This document shows positions 51,887 to 62,345 of a stretch of DNA of 64,000 nt, piece after piece (position 1 is the first letter of the stretch; each line of letters begins with the position of its first letter). The notes under the pieces are model-generated. The model was not told where the DNA came from, did not search any database, and was given only the letters and a program-made list of their open reading frames with translations. A program made the position numbers and the translations under genes. This DNA is from an uncultured Desulfobacterales bacterium (GTDB taxonomy: Bacteria > Desulfobacterota > Desulfobulbia > Desulfobulbales > Desulfocapsaceae): assembly GCA_937915545.1 (NCBI GenBank), contig CALGIJ010000011.1, positions 186,001 through 250,000 on the forward strand. Reading direction: 5' to 3'.

Positions 51887-51919
51887 CCCCATATCCGGCC
51901 AGGGGGGCCGCATATGGGG
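51887..51919. promoter_or_regulatory. Perfect inverted repeat in the hcp leader
   Basis: CCCCATAT (51887-51894) and ATATGGGG (51912-51919) flank an inner GGCC pair (51897-51900 and 51906-51909) around a 5-base loop. A T-rich stretch follows, then AAGGAGG and the hcp start at 51956. It could be an operator for a regulator of hcp, or an attenuator hairpin. Confidence 0.5.
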
Positions 51920-51955
51920 TATTTCTTTCTCCCACCCCGTACAAGGAGGAACATC

Positions 51956-53617
51956 ATGTTTTGCTTTCAGTGTCAGGAAACCGCCAAGAACACCGGCTGC
52001 ACCTTAAGGGGCATGTGCGGCAAGCCGGAGGAAACCGCCAACCTCCAGGACCTGCTGCTCTTCGTGCTGCGCGGCATGGCCGTGTACGGCGAAAAGCTCA
52101 AGGAACTGGGCCAGGCGGATCGCTCCAACGACGACTTCGTCCTCAAGGGGCTGTTTGCCACCATCACCAACGCCAACTGGGCCGACAGCCGCTTCGTCGC
52201 CCTGGTGGAAGAAGGCATGGCCCGCCGCGAACAGCTGCGCGCCGCCTTCCTCGCCGCCTTCAAAGCCAAAAATGGCAAAGAGTTCGACGGCACCCTGCCG
52301 GATGAAGCGACCTGGAAGGGCAGCGCCGCGGACTTCGCCGCCAAGGCCAAGGGCGTCGGCGTGCTGCGCACCGAGAACGAGGACGTGCGCTCGCTGCGCG
52401 AGATGCTCATCATCGGCCTCAAGGGCATCGCCGCCTATGCCGAGCATGCCGCGGTACTGGGCTTTCACAAGGCCGAGATCGACGATTTCATGTTCGAGGC
52501 CATGGCCTCCACCACCAAAGAGCTGAGCGTCGACGAGATGGTCGCCCTGGTCATGAAGGCGGGCAGCATGGCGGTCGCCGCCATGGCCCTCCTCGACGAG
52601 GCCAACACCACCACCTATGGTCACCCGGAGATCACCCAGGTCAATATCGGCGTCGGCAAGAACCCCGGCATCCTCATCAGCGGCCACGACCTCAAGGACA
52701 TGGACGAGCTGCTCAAGCAGACCGAAGGCAGCGGCGTCGACGTCTATACCCACGGCGAGATGCTGCCCGCCAACTACTACCCGGTTTTCAAGAAATACGC
52801 CCACTTCGTCGGTAACTACGGCGGCTCCTGGTGGCACCAGAACAGCGAGTTCCAGTCCTTCAACGGCCCGGTGCTGCTGACCACCAACTGCCTGGTGCCG
52901 CTGCGCAAGGAACACACCTATCTCGACCGCCTCTATACCACCGGTGTCGTCGGCTACGATGGCGCGACGCATATCGCCGACCGCCCGGCCGGCGGCAGCA
53001 AGGACTTCTCGGCGCTGATCGCCAGGGCCAAGAGCTGTCCCCCGCCGACCGAGCTGGAAAGCGGCACCATCGTCGGCGGTTTCGGCCACAATCAGGTGCT
53101 GGCCCTCGCCGACAAGGTGGTCGAGGCGGTCAAGTCCGGAGCGATCAAGCGCTTCATCGTCATGGCCGGCTGCGACGGCCGCCACAAGACGAGGAACTAC
53201 TACACCGAGGTGGCCGAGAACCTGCCCAAGGACACCGTCATCCTCACCGCCGGCTGCGCCAAGTTCCGCTACAATAAGCTCAACCTCGGCGATATCGGCG
53301 GCATCCCCAGGGTCCTCGACGCCGGGCAGTGCAACGACAGCTACTCGCTGGCGGTCATCGCCCTCAAACTCAAGGAGGTCTTCGGCCTGGAGAGCGTCAA
53401 CGACCTGCCGCTGTCTTTCGATATCGCCTGGTACGAGCAAAAGGCGGTGGCGGTTCTCCTCGCCCTGCTCTCTCTCGGCGTCAAGGGCATCCGCCTCGGC
53501 CCGACGCTGCCCGGCTTCCTCTCGCCCGGCGTCGCCAAGGTCCTGGTGGAGAAATTCAACATCAAGCCCATCACCACCGCCCCAGAGGATATCGCCGCCA
53601 TGATGGCCGGCCAATAA
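51956..53617 (+). CDS. hcp: Hybrid cluster protein (hydroxylamine reductase)
   Basis: Hcp (553 aa) carries an iron-sulfur cluster through the N-terminal cysteines (CFQCQETAKNTGC and RGMCGK) and the hybrid Fe-S-O cluster through residues in the later domains (GHDLKDMDELL, HGEMLPANYYP, TTNCLVPL, MAGCDGRHKTRNYYTE, TAGCAKFRYNKL, DAGQCNDSYSLAVIALKL). It is known as an NO reductase at low NO levels and as an S-nitrosylase; hydroxylamine reductase activity was measured in vitro. The start follows AAGGAGG. The norZ/norR genes 5 kb downstream point to a shared role in nitrosative stress. Confidence 0.97.
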   Translation: MFCFQCQETAKNTGCTLRGMCGKPEETANLQDLLLFVLRGMAVYGEKLKELGQADRSNDDFVLKGLFATITNANWADSRFVALVEEGMARREQLRAAFLAAFKAKNGKEFDGTLPDEATWKGSAADFAAKAKGVGVLRTENEDVRSLREMLIIGLKGIAAYAEHAAVLGFHKAEIDDFMFEAMASTTKELSVDEMVALVMKAGSMAVAAMALLDEANTTTYGHPEITQVNIGVGKNPGILISGHDLKDMDELLKQTEGSGVDVYTHGEMLPANYYPVFKKYAHFVGNYGGSWWHQNSEFQSFNGPVLLTTNCLVPLRKEHTYLDRLYTTGVVGYDGATHIADRPAGGSKDFSALIARAKSCPPPTELESGTIVGGFGHNQVLALADKVVEAVKSGAIKRFIVMAGCDGRHKTRNYYTEVAENLPKDTVILTAGCAKFRYNKLNLGDIGGIPRVLDAGQCNDSYSLAVIALKLKEVFGLESVNDLPLSFDIAWYEQKAVAVLLALLSLGVKGIRLGPTLPGFLSPGVAKVLVEKFNIKPITTAPEDIAAMMAGQ

Positions 53618-53703
53618 GCATCCCACGGCACAGGGCCGCCGCCCGGGCCAACGCCCGCGGCGGCGGCCATCCCTCCCCCGATTGCTTCGGAGCAGCGCCT
53701 CGC

Positions 53704-55095
53704 ATGAGCCAACAGTACGACCTCGTCATCCTCGGAGCCGGAACCACCGCTTTCGCCGGAGCGCGCCTCGCCGCCGCGGCCGGCTGGAAAGTGCTGCTGG
53801 TGGAGCAGTCGCAGCCCGGCGGCACCTGCATCAACTGGGGCTGTATCCCCAGCAAGACCCTCATCCACAAGGCAGAGATGTATTATGGCGCCCGCAAGGG
53901 CATGCGCTGGGGACTCAACCTCCATGCCGGCGCACCCGACTGCGGCACCTTGATGCCCCTCAAGGAGGAGGCGGTGCGCACCATCCGCGACGGCCACTAC
54001 CAGAAGGAGCTCGACGGCACCCCCGGCATGGACCTGGTGCGCGGTCGCGGCCGCCTGCGCTCCGCCAACGAGGTCGAAGTCAACGGCGAGGTGCTGCGCA
54101 CCGCCAACATCCTCATCGCCACCGGCGGCAGGCCGCGCGGCGTCGCCCTGCCCGGCATCGACAAGGTCGAAGCCCTCAACAGCTACAGCGCCCTGCACCT
54201 GCCCTGCTTTCCGGCCTCGATCACCATCCTCGGCGGCGGCGTCATCGCCCTGGAGATGGGCCAGATGCTCGCCCGTTTCGGCACCCGGGTGACCATCCTC
54301 GAACGTGGCCCGCGCCTCCTGGCGGAGTTCGACAAGCGGCTCACCGAGCAGTTCCGCCGCATGCTGCAGCGCGATGGGGTGGAAGTGTTCTGCAATATCG
54401 TCGCCGAGCGGGTGGAAAGGAACGGAGACACCACCTGCCTCTTCGCGCGCATCGACGGGGCCGAGGTGGCCTTCGTCGCCGAGCGCCTGATGCTGGCCAT
54501 CGGCACCGAGCCGGCCACCCGCGGCATCGGCCTCGAGGAGGTCGGGGTGGCCCTTGACCCGGCCGGCTTCGTCGTCGTCGACAGCCAGCTGCGTACCAGC
54601 GTGCCGGGGGTCTGGGCGGCCGGCGACGTCACCGGCCCGCCGATGGTCGCCCCCAACGGGGCGCGGGAGGCGCAGATCGCGGTGCGCAACATGCTCTATC
54701 CCCAGGCCGGCCACACCATCGACCACCGCTTCTCGCCCATGGCGGTCTTCGTCGACCCGGAGTTCGCCACCGTCGGGCTCACCCACCGCCAGGCCGAGGC
54801 CCACGGCTACCGCCCGGTGACCACCTACCTCGAGTTGGAACGGATCCCCAAGGCCCATGTCATGGGTGAGCTGATTGGCGGGGTCCTGCTCACCGCCGAG
54901 CGCGGCAGCGGCAAGATCCTCGGCGTGCAGATGCTCTGCCCGCGCGCCGCCGACATCATCCAGGAGGCGACCCTGGCGGTGCGCTTCGCCATGAACGTCG
55001 TCGACCTGGCGACCACGGTGCACGTCTACCCGAGCATCAGCGACGGATTGCGCCAGGTCGCCGAGCGCAACGCCATGGAGCAGGGCCTGCTCTAA
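53704..55095 (+). CDS. Pyridine nucleotide-disulfide oxidoreductase (MerA/Lpd-like)
   Basis: The 463-residue flavoprotein has the FAD motif LVILGAGTTAFAGARLA, the redox-active pair C42-C47 in GGTCINWGCIPSKTL, the NAD motif ILGGGVIALEMGQMLARFG, AAGDVTGPPMVAP, and the C-terminal dimerisation domain. The pattern is closest to mercuric reductases, but it lacks the heavy-metal-binding N-terminal domain and the C-terminal vicinal cysteines (it ends AMEQGLL), so mercury reduction is unlikely. The TTVHVYPSISDGLRQVAER end contains the histidine region of the family. It lies 86 bases after hcp on the same strand and may be co-transcribed; its disulfide substrate is unknown. Confidence 0.9.
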   Translation: MSQQYDLVILGAGTTAFAGARLAAAAGWKVLLVEQSQPGGTCINWGCIPSKTLIHKAEMYYGARKGMRWGLNLHAGAPDCGTLMPLKEEAVRTIRDGHYQKELDGTPGMDLVRGRGRLRSANEVEVNGEVLRTANILIATGGRPRGVALPGIDKVEALNSYSALHLPCFPASITILGGGVIALEMGQMLARFGTRVTILERGPRLLAEFDKRLTEQFRRMLQRDGVEVFCNIVAERVERNGDTTCLFARIDGAEVAFVAERLMLAIGTEPATRGIGLEEVGVALDPAGFVVVDSQLRTSVPGVWAAGDVTGPPMVAPNGAREAQIAVRNMLYPQAGHTIDHRFSPMAVFVDPEFATVGLTHRQAEAHGYRPVTTYLELERIPKAHVMGELIGGVLLTAERGSGKILGVQMLCPRAADIIQEATLAVRFAMNVVDLATTVHVYPSISDGLRQVAERNAMEQGLL

Positions 55096-55110
55096 GCCCT
55101 GCCCTTCCCC

Positions 55111-55296
55111 CTACTCCTGGGAGATGCACCCCACCGGGCAAGAGGCGATGGCCTCGTCGATGCAGGCCTGGTCGCCGCCCTCGGGGGCGATGACTTCGGC
55201 CTTATCCTCGTCGTCGAGGGCGAAAACATCCGGGCAAAGCTCGGCGCAGGCGCCACAGCCGATACACTCGTCACGATCAATTCGTACTTCTTTCAT
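55111..55296 (-). CDS. Single-cluster [4Fe-4S] ferredoxin
   Basis: The 61-residue ferredoxin has cysteines at 11, 14, 17 and 53 for one [4Fe-4S] cluster, plus C21 and C45 placed like the disulfide-forming pair of the Desulfovibrio gigas ferredoxin (8, 11, 14, 50 with 18 and 42). The acidic segment ALDDEDKAEVIAPEGGD is typical. The ATG at 55296 follows AAAGGAGA. It is convergent with the flavoprotein and lies downstream of the hemerythrin-like gene. Confidence 0.93.
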   Translation of the reverse strand: MKEVRIDRDECIGCGACAELCPDVFALDDEDKAEVIAPEGGDQACIDEAIASCPVGCISQE

Positions 55297-55455
55297 GGTC
55301 ATTCTCCTTTGGTGATAATGGTAGCGTCCAACTTCCTGGCCAAGGTGCTTTGTCACTAGGTCTTCATTGCTATCCCCCTGTATCTTTCAGCATTCAGGGC
55401 CTCTCGGCCCACTCGGGCGACACCACGCCGCCCGTCAATTCCTCACCTTCTCCCC

Positions 55456-56070
55456 TCACCCGCAGTGGTGGCAAAGTGCCTCCCCGTGGTGGCCCGCGCA
55501 GTGCGCCCCATCGCCATCGACCCCATAGCGGCAGGCAAGATCGTTGAGCAGGCGGTGCAAGGCCTGGTGCCGGCCGGTACCGATCTCCTCGTGCTCGAAT
55601 TCTGCCATGCGCCTCTCGAGACCGGCCAGCGTGGCATCGTCGAGATGGCGCTCGGCAAGGACGAAGAGCACGCCGTTCTCCTTGTCGATATGGCGCGTCA
55701 GCAGCTCCTCATAGAGACGGGCCTGGAGGGCAAATTCCTCCGGCGCCGCGAGGTCCCCGGCCCCGTAGGCGGCCACGGCCATGCTCAGGGCGGCGACGCT
55801 GTCGCGCCCGCGGCTGTGCTCGGCGAGCATGACCCCGATGGGACCTCCATTGCGGCCGATGCCGACCTCCTCGAGCAGGGGAAAGAGCAGCCCCTCCTCC
55901 TTACGATGATGGCAGCGATCGACGAAGACACGGAAGAACTCCAGCAATTTTTCGGCATCAACGACATGGAGGTGACCACTCGACTGGGCTCTGTCGGCCA
56001 TGGCGGCAAGGATGGCGAGGGCGGTGGTCACCACACGGTGTTCCTCTCGTAACTGCCTGATAGCATTCAT
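55456..56070 (-). CDS. Hemerythrin-like protein with Cys/His-rich tail
   Basis: The 204-residue protein is a four-helix hemerythrin-like domain. Iron ligands are seen as H11 (LREEHRVV), the histidine pair and glutamate in DRCHHRKEEGLLFP, the histidine in MLAEHSRGRD, and HIDKENGVLF; this fits the HHE type of di-iron proteins. The last 15 residues carry an unusual cluster (HCAGHHGEALCHHCG) that could bind another metal. AAGGAG precedes the ATG at 56070. It starts 56 bases after norZ on the same strand, so it is likely co-induced by NO, like YtfE/DnrN-type repair proteins. Confidence 0.9.
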   Translation of the reverse strand: MNAIRQLREEHRVVTTALAILAAMADRAQSSGHLHVVDAEKLLEFFRVFVDRCHHRKEEGLLFPLLEEVGIGRNGGPIGVMLAEHSRGRDSVAALSMAVAAYGAGDLAAPEEFALQARLYEELLTRHIDKENGVLFVLAERHLDDATLAGLERRMAEFEHEEIGTGRHQALHRLLNDLACRYGVDGDGAHCAGHHGEALCHHCG

Positions 56071-56126
56071 GACATTCTCCTTCCTGTTACCGCCGCCCCG
56101 GGGGCGGCGGCCATCTTTCTTTCCTT

Positions 56127-58439
56127 CTACCTGACAAGGTTCACCGCGCTTTTGCCGGATTTTCCGGCAAGGGCGTCCATCCCGGCGCGGCGCGAACCCT
56201 CGACATAGGACCAGCCGGTCTTGAGGCCGATGACGAACCAGGCCAGCACCGCCACCCCGCCGAGGAAGATGGTGTCGCCGACGATGCGCAGCCAGCGCAG
56301 GGCGACGATGGCCGGGAGCTGCAGGAACTCGGCGCTGCGCGCGTACCACAGGCCGTGGTCGACGCTAGCCCAGGTCTGCGCCAGGCCGATGGGCAGCAGG
56401 CTGAGGACGATCATCAGGGCGAGGCCGAGGTTCATCCCCCAGAAGGCCAGCGACAGGGGCCGGTCCTTCCACACCCCCTGCGGTTGCAGACGGCGCAGCA
56501 CGAAGAGCACCAGGCCGAGGGCGAGCAGGCCGTACACCCCGAAGAGGGCGGCATGGCCATGCAGCGGGGTGGTGTTGAGCCCCTGCATGTAATAGAGGGC
56601 GATGGGCGGGTTGATGAGGAAGCCGAAGATGCCGGCGCCGACCAGGTTCCAGAAGGCGACGCCCATAAAGAAGCGGATCGGCCACTGGTAGGTGGACATC
56701 CACTCGGCACGCCGGCCGAGGCTGTAAGTCTCCCAGGCCTCGAAGCCGATCAGGGCCAGGGGCACCACCTCGAGGGCGCTGAAGGTCGCTCCGACAGCCA
56801 TGATGGAAATCGGCGTCCCCGAGAAATAGAGGTGATGGAAGGTGCCGGGGATACCGGCGAAGAGATAGATGGTCGAGGCGGTCAGCACCGCGGCGGTGGC
56901 GTTGGCGGCACGCACAAGGCCGAACCGGGTGAAGATGAAGGCCAGGGCGGCGGTGGCGAAGACCTCCATGAAGCCCTCGACCCAGAGATGCACTACCCAC
57001 CAGCGCCAGTATTCCATGATCGACAGATGGGTGCGTGCCCCGTAGAAGAACCCGGCTCCGTAGAAGAGGCCGATGGCCCCGGCCGCCCCGGCAAAGAGCA
57101 GGACGATCTGGCGGCGGTGGCCATGGTCGCGCAGGGCCGGCCACAGGCCGCGCAGCACCAGGGTCAGCCAGAGGAGCAGGCCGGCAAAGAGGGCGATCTG
57201 CCAGAAGCGACCCAGGTCGACATACTCGTAGCCCTGATGGCCGAACCAGAAGCCGACGTCGAGACCAAGGCGCTGCTGCACCGAGAACCACTCCCCGACC
57301 AGGGAGCCGCCAACCACCACGACCAGGGCGGCGAAGAGCACGTTTACACCGAGCTTCTGGAAAGGTGGCTCGTGGCCGCCCACCGCCGGGGCGAGGTAGA
57401 GGCCGGCGGCGAGGAAGGCGGTGGCGATCCAGAATACCGCCAGTTGCACATGCCAGGTACGGGCGACGCTATACGGGATGATCTCCGCCAGCGGCAGGCC
57501 GAAGAAACCGGTACCCTCCACCGTGTAGTGGGCGACCACCGCCCCAAGCAGCACCTGGACGACGAAGAGGGCGATGACGATCACCCCGTATTTCCACACC
57601 GCCTGCATCGACGGCGTCGCGGAGAGCAGGCGAAAGGGGTCCGCCGCCGGCGGCTCGGGCAAATCCTCCTCACGGTCGTGGAAGAGCTTGTACCAGACCA
57701 GGGCGCCGATGCCGGCGAGGAGCAGGGCGATGCTGACCAGCGACCAGACGACGCTCGCCGCCGTCGGCACGTTGCCAACCAGGGGCTCGTGGGGCCAGTT
57801 GTTGGTGTAGCTCACCGCGGTGCCGGGCCGCTCCGCAGCCGCCGCCCAGGAGGTCCAGAAGAAGAAGGCGGTCATCGTCCGTCGGCGTTCCTGGTCCGGC
57901 ATGCTGTTGGCGACGATGGCGTAGTTATCGCGCAGCGTGGCCAGCTTCGGGTCGGCGCCGAAGAGGCGCTCGTAGTGGTCCGCGGTCTGGGCGACGGCCG
58001 CGGCACGGGCCTCACTTATGCGCAAGGTCCCCGATGACGGATCGTAGGTATTGCCGCGCATCTCGTCTCGCACCCGCGCTTCGATGCCCGCCTTCTCAGA
58101 GGAGGTCAAACCCTGGAAGTCGCGGCGATACTCTTGGAGGGCGAGAGCATCCCGCAAGGCGCTGGCCTCACGATGCAGCCAGTCGGCACTCCAGTCGGGG
58201 GCCTGGTAGGCGCCGTGTCCCCAGATCGAGCCGACCTGCTGCCCGCCCATGCTCTGCCAGGCCTGCTGGCCGGTAAGAATATCGTCCTTGGTGAACAGGG
58301 TACCTCCGCCGCTGGTCAGCACCAGCTCGGGAATGGGCGGCACCTGGCGGTAAATCTCCCGGCCATACCAGCCGAGAACGAAAAAGGCGATAAACAGTGC
58401 CGACCCAAAGATCAGCCAAAGTTTCTTGGTGGTGGTCAT
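56127..58439 (-). CDS. norZ: Quinol-dependent nitric oxide reductase (qNOR)
   Basis: The 770-residue single-chain enzyme has an N-terminal membrane segment, a periplasmic domain (LTSGGGTLFTKDDILTGQQAWQSMGG, SIWGHGAYQAPDWSADWLHRE in pieces), and a 12-segment heme-copper oxidase-like core. The histidine ligands fall in ARTWHVQLAVFWIATAFL, VHLWVEGFMEVFATAALAFIF, GTFHHLYFSG and HGHAALFGVYGLL. The N-terminal extension and lack of a separate NorC mark it as the quinol type. It reduces 2 NO to N2O, mostly for detoxification in anaerobes that do not denitrify. A sigma-54 promoter lies upstream and NorR is divergent. Confidence 0.96.
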   Translation of the reverse strand: MTTTKKLWLIFGSALFIAFFVLGWYGREIYRQVPPIPELVLTSGGGTLFTKDDILTGQQAWQSMGGQQVGSIWGHGAYQAPDWSADWLHREASALRDALALQEYRRDFQGLTSSEKAGIEARVRDEMRGNTYDPSSGTLRISEARAAAVAQTADHYERLFGADPKLATLRDNYAIVANSMPDQERRRTMTAFFFWTSWAAAAERPGTAVSYTNNWPHEPLVGNVPTAASVVWSLVSIALLLAGIGALVWYKLFHDREEDLPEPPAADPFRLLSATPSMQAVWKYGVIVIALFVVQVLLGAVVAHYTVEGTGFFGLPLAEIIPYSVARTWHVQLAVFWIATAFLAAGLYLAPAVGGHEPPFQKLGVNVLFAALVVVVGGSLVGEWFSVQQRLGLDVGFWFGHQGYEYVDLGRFWQIALFAGLLLWLTLVLRGLWPALRDHGHRRQIVLLFAGAAGAIGLFYGAGFFYGARTHLSIMEYWRWWVVHLWVEGFMEVFATAALAFIFTRFGLVRAANATAAVLTASTIYLFAGIPGTFHHLYFSGTPISIMAVGATFSALEVVPLALIGFEAWETYSLGRRAEWMSTYQWPIRFFMGVAFWNLVGAGIFGFLINPPIALYYMQGLNTTPLHGHAALFGVYGLLALGLVLFVLRRLQPQGVWKDRPLSLAFWGMNLGLALMIVLSLLPIGLAQTWASVDHGLWYARSAEFLQLPAIVALRWLRIVGDTIFLGGVAVLAWFVIGLKTGWSYVEGSRRAGMDALAGKSGKSAVNLVR

Positions 58440-58506
58440 GGCATACCTCCCTGGTTGAGATGGTCGCCGCCGGGGTGGCGGCGCAATATATCCTTATCTC
58501 GACCAT

Positions 58507-58522
58507 AGCAAAGGCGATGCCA
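58507..58522 (-). promoter_or_regulatory. Sigma-54 promoter of norZ
   Basis: On the minus strand TGGCAT (58522-58517), five bases, then TTGCT (58511-58507) match the -24/-12 pattern with one change from TGGCAC. It lies 68 bases upstream of norZ and faces away from the NorR-like regulator, which activates sigma-54 promoters. Confidence 0.82.
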
Positions 58523-58553
58523 GATAATACTTTCTATATTTTCATTATGTTAC

Positions 58554-58570
58554 AAACAATGTTATTGTTT
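58554..58570. promoter_or_regulatory. AT-rich inverted repeat between norZ and norR
   Basis: AAACAAT-GTT-ATTGTTT is a perfect 7-bp palindrome centred 40 bases upstream of the norZ -24 element and 61 bases upstream of the norR start. It may be a regulator site, for example for NorR itself, but it does not match the enterobacterial GTCA-N3-TGAC form. Confidence 0.45.
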
Positions 58571-58622
58571 TTACACCATTACCGGGGTGATCTTTTGGAA
58601 TACATGGTATATTTTTCATAAC

Positions 58623-60197
<1,575 letters not shown>

Positions 60198-60203
<6 letters not shown>

Positions 60204-60926
60204 GCGGCCCTCCTGCCCCGCCGGCCCGGCCGGCGAGCGCGCCATCAACCCTGACAACAGCGGCCGCAGGTGTTCGTTGAGCACAGCAAAGCGGCTCTCG
60301 CTGCCGACCAGCTCCTCTTGCCGCTGCACGTAAGGCCCAGGCTGCAGCTCGTCGTGGCAGTTGCTGATCAGGCTCGCCACGGCGGCCGGGGTGGTTTCGA
60401 GGTGGAACTGCAGACCGAGCACCAGGTCGCCATAGCTGAAGGCCTGATGTTCGCAAGCGGCGCTGCGCGCCAGGTGGGTCGCCCCGGAAGGCAGGTCGAA
60501 GGTCTCGCCATGCCAGTGGAACACCGGCAGGACGGGGGGAAAGAGGGCAAAGAGCGGCGAGGTGGCGGCAGCCGGGGTGGCCTCGACGGGGAACCAGCCG
60601 ATCTCGCGCTGTGCATTGGCGAAAACCCTGGCGCCGAGGACAGCGGCAAGCAGCTGCGCCCCGAGGCAGATGCCGAGGGTGGGGATGCCGCGGGCAATGG
60701 CCTGCTGGAGATAGCGTTTCTCTTCACCCAGCCAGGGGTGGAGGGCATCGTCGTTGACGCTCATCGGCCCGCCCAGCACCACCAGCAGATCGACCTCTTC
60801 GATCCTTGGCAGGGCCTGGCCCGCATAAAGACGGGTAATGGCGAGCCGGTGGCCGCCGCTGTCGGCCCAGGAGGCGATACTGCCCGGGCCCTCGAAGGGG
60901 ACATGCTGCACGCAGTGGATGTTCAT
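60198..60926 (-). CDS. Class I glutamine amidotransferase-like protein
   Basis: The 242-residue protein has the class I triad: nucleophile C87 in LGICLGAQLLA, and the histidine and glutamate in LGLQFHLETTP. VVLGGPMSVNDD and the HWHGETFDLPSGATHLA region place it with stand-alone GuaA-like amidotransferases, often annotated as GMP synthase-like. Their acceptors are unknown. It is convergent with norR (6-base overlap) and no synthetase partner is adjacent. Confidence 0.9.
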
Positions 60927-61017
60927 GACCTATTGCCATCAGGTTGAGGTGATCTGACCAAATCTCCGGGAACCCCTCCCGGCACGGTCACCTTACCCCC
61001 AGCAGGCAGGGTCGTGC

Positions 61018-61031
61018 TTGACCTAAATCAA
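61018..61031. promoter_or_regulatory. FNR/DNR-type site upstream of the CBS-HPP operon
   Basis: TTGAC-CTAA-ATCAA differs by one base from the FNR/DNR consensus TTGAT-N4-ATCAA. It lies 64 bases before the start of the CBS-domain gene, a fitting place for activation by a CRP/FNR-family regulator under anoxia or NO. Confidence 0.7.
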
Positions 61032-61095
61032 GGAAATCCCCCTCATCATCTGTTTTGCTCCTTCAGACATCCCAACACCAGCCGGAGGAACGAGC

Positions 61096-61728
61096 ATGGC
61101 GCAACATCTCAACCTTACCCCACCGCCCATCGACGATGACGACATCTACCGGGCGATGCAGGACATCCAGGGCTATGTCGATATCAGCCCCGCCGATTTC
61201 AAGGAGATCTTCACCTTCGCCTACCGCCATGCGGTGGAGCGGCTGCTGGCAGCGCGGCGTGCAGCCGAGATCATGCACAGCCCGGTGCACTGCCTGCAGG
61301 CAACCATGGACCTCAAGGACGCCGCAACCTTTCTCGCCACGCACCGCATCTCCGGGGCGCCAGTGGTCGATGGCGACAACAGAGTGATCGGCGTGGTCTC
61401 CGAGAAGGATTTCCTGCGCCGCATGGGCCTGAAGGCACCCGCCTCGTTCATGGAGATCATCTCCCGCTGCCTCAACCACCGGGGCTGCATCGCCGTCAAC
61501 CTGCACAATCACCGCGTCGACGAGATCATGAGCGCTCCGGCGATCATCGCCGGGCCTACTCTCTGCAGCCACGAGATCGCCGCCATCTTCGCCGAGAGGA
61601 ATATCAACCGCCTGCCCATCGTCGACGAGCAGCGCAGGCCGCTTGGCATCGTCAGCCGCACCGATCTCGTCACCGCCTTCTGTTCCTGCCTCTACCCGCA
61701 AAGGAGGAGCGATGGCCACATTCTTTGA
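61096..61728 (+). CDS. CBS-domain-pair protein
   Basis: The 210-residue protein has an N-terminal helical segment (about 50 residues) and two CBS motifs: IMHSPVHCLQATMDLKDAATFLATH with GAPVVDGDNRVIGVVSEKDFLRRM, and IMSAPAIIAGPTLCSHEIAAIF with RLPIVDEQRRPLGIVSRTDLV. CBS pairs bind adenosine nucleotides and gate associated proteins. The next gene overlaps it by 17 bases and encodes an HPP membrane protein; in other bacteria these two domains are often fused. The start follows GGAGG. Confidence 0.93.
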   Translation: MAQHLNLTPPPIDDDDIYRAMQDIQGYVDISPADFKEIFTFAYRHAVERLLAARRAAEIMHSPVHCLQATMDLKDAATFLATHRISGAPVVDGDNRVIGVVSEKDFLRRMGLKAPASFMEIISRCLNHRGCIAVNLHNHRVDEIMSAPAIIAGPTLCSHEIAAIFAERNINRLPIVDEQRRPLGIVSRTDLVTAFCSCLYPQRRSDGHIL

Positions 61729-62251
61729 AAAGATGCGCGGTGGCGGGCAAAGTCCGCCTACGGTCAGCCTCACCGAAGTGGCCTGGTCGTGGCTGGGCAG
61801 TGTGCTGGGCATCGCCCTGGTGGGATTGCTCCATTACCGCCTGCTCGACCCCCAGGGGCTATCCCTGCTCCTCGGATCCTTCGGGGCCTCGGCGGTGCTC
61901 CTTTACGGGGCGGTGCGCAGCCCGCTGGCCCAGCCACGCAATCTCCTCGGCGGCCACACCCTCTCGGCCCTGGTCGGCGTCACCATGCAGATGCTCTGCG
62001 GCGGGGAGCCGATTTTCGCCGCCGCCCTGGCGGTGGCGACAGCCATCGCCGTCATGCATCTCACCAAGACCCTGCACCCGCCCGGTGGCGCCACCGCCCT
62101 CATCGCCATCATCGGCGGTCCCGCCATCCACAGACTCGGCTACCTCTATGTGCTCGCCCCAGTAGCCCTTGGCGCCCTGGTCATGCTGCTCGTCGCCCTG
62201 CTGGTCAACAACCTGGCACCGAAAAGACGCTATCCCGAGTTCTGGTGGTAA
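61712..62251 (+). CDS. HPP-family membrane protein
   Basis: The 179-residue protein has four to five hydrophobic segments and the name-giving motif in TKTLHPPGGATALIAIIGG, with SFGASAVLLYGA and PLAQPRNLLGGH before it. A plant chloroplast HPP protein has been described as a nitrite transporter; bacterial members are little studied. AAGGAGG precedes the ATG at 61712, inside the end of the CBS gene, so the two are translationally coupled. With the FNR-like site and the nearby NO genes, a role in nitrite or nitrogen-oxide handling is possible but unproven. Confidence 0.92.
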   Translation: MATFFEKMRGGGQSPPTVSLTEVAWSWLGSVLGIALVGLLHYRLLDPQGLSLLLGSFGASAVLLYGAVRSPLAQPRNLLGGHTLSALVGVTMQMLCGGEPIFAAALAVATAIAVMHLTKTLHPPGGATALIAIIGGPAIHRLGYLYVLAPVALGALVMLLVALLVNNLAPKRRYPEFWW

Positions 62252-62345
62252 GCCCGTCGGCAGGAGAGACGGCAGGCCTCGCCGTCATCGCCTGCCCCTG
62301 CGGGGCGCCCTGGCAAGAGAGGGACACCCCGCTGAAAGGTGCGGT

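Larger units (their letters stand above)
51192..51955. other. Long non-coding interval between the permease and hcp, with structured repeats
   Basis: These 764 bases hold the divergent promoters of the permease and hcp. Open frames on both strands lack ribosome binding sites or recognisable motifs. Three strong inverted repeats occur (listed separately at 51380-51459 and 51887-51919). No FNR-type or sigma-54 consensus is obvious. Confidence 0.5.

Noticed and set aside
53704..55095. Mercuric reductase.
   Set aside because: No N-terminal metal-binding domain, no C-terminal cysteine pair and no mer genes nearby. It is kept as a MerA/Lpd-like disulfide reductase of unknown substrate.
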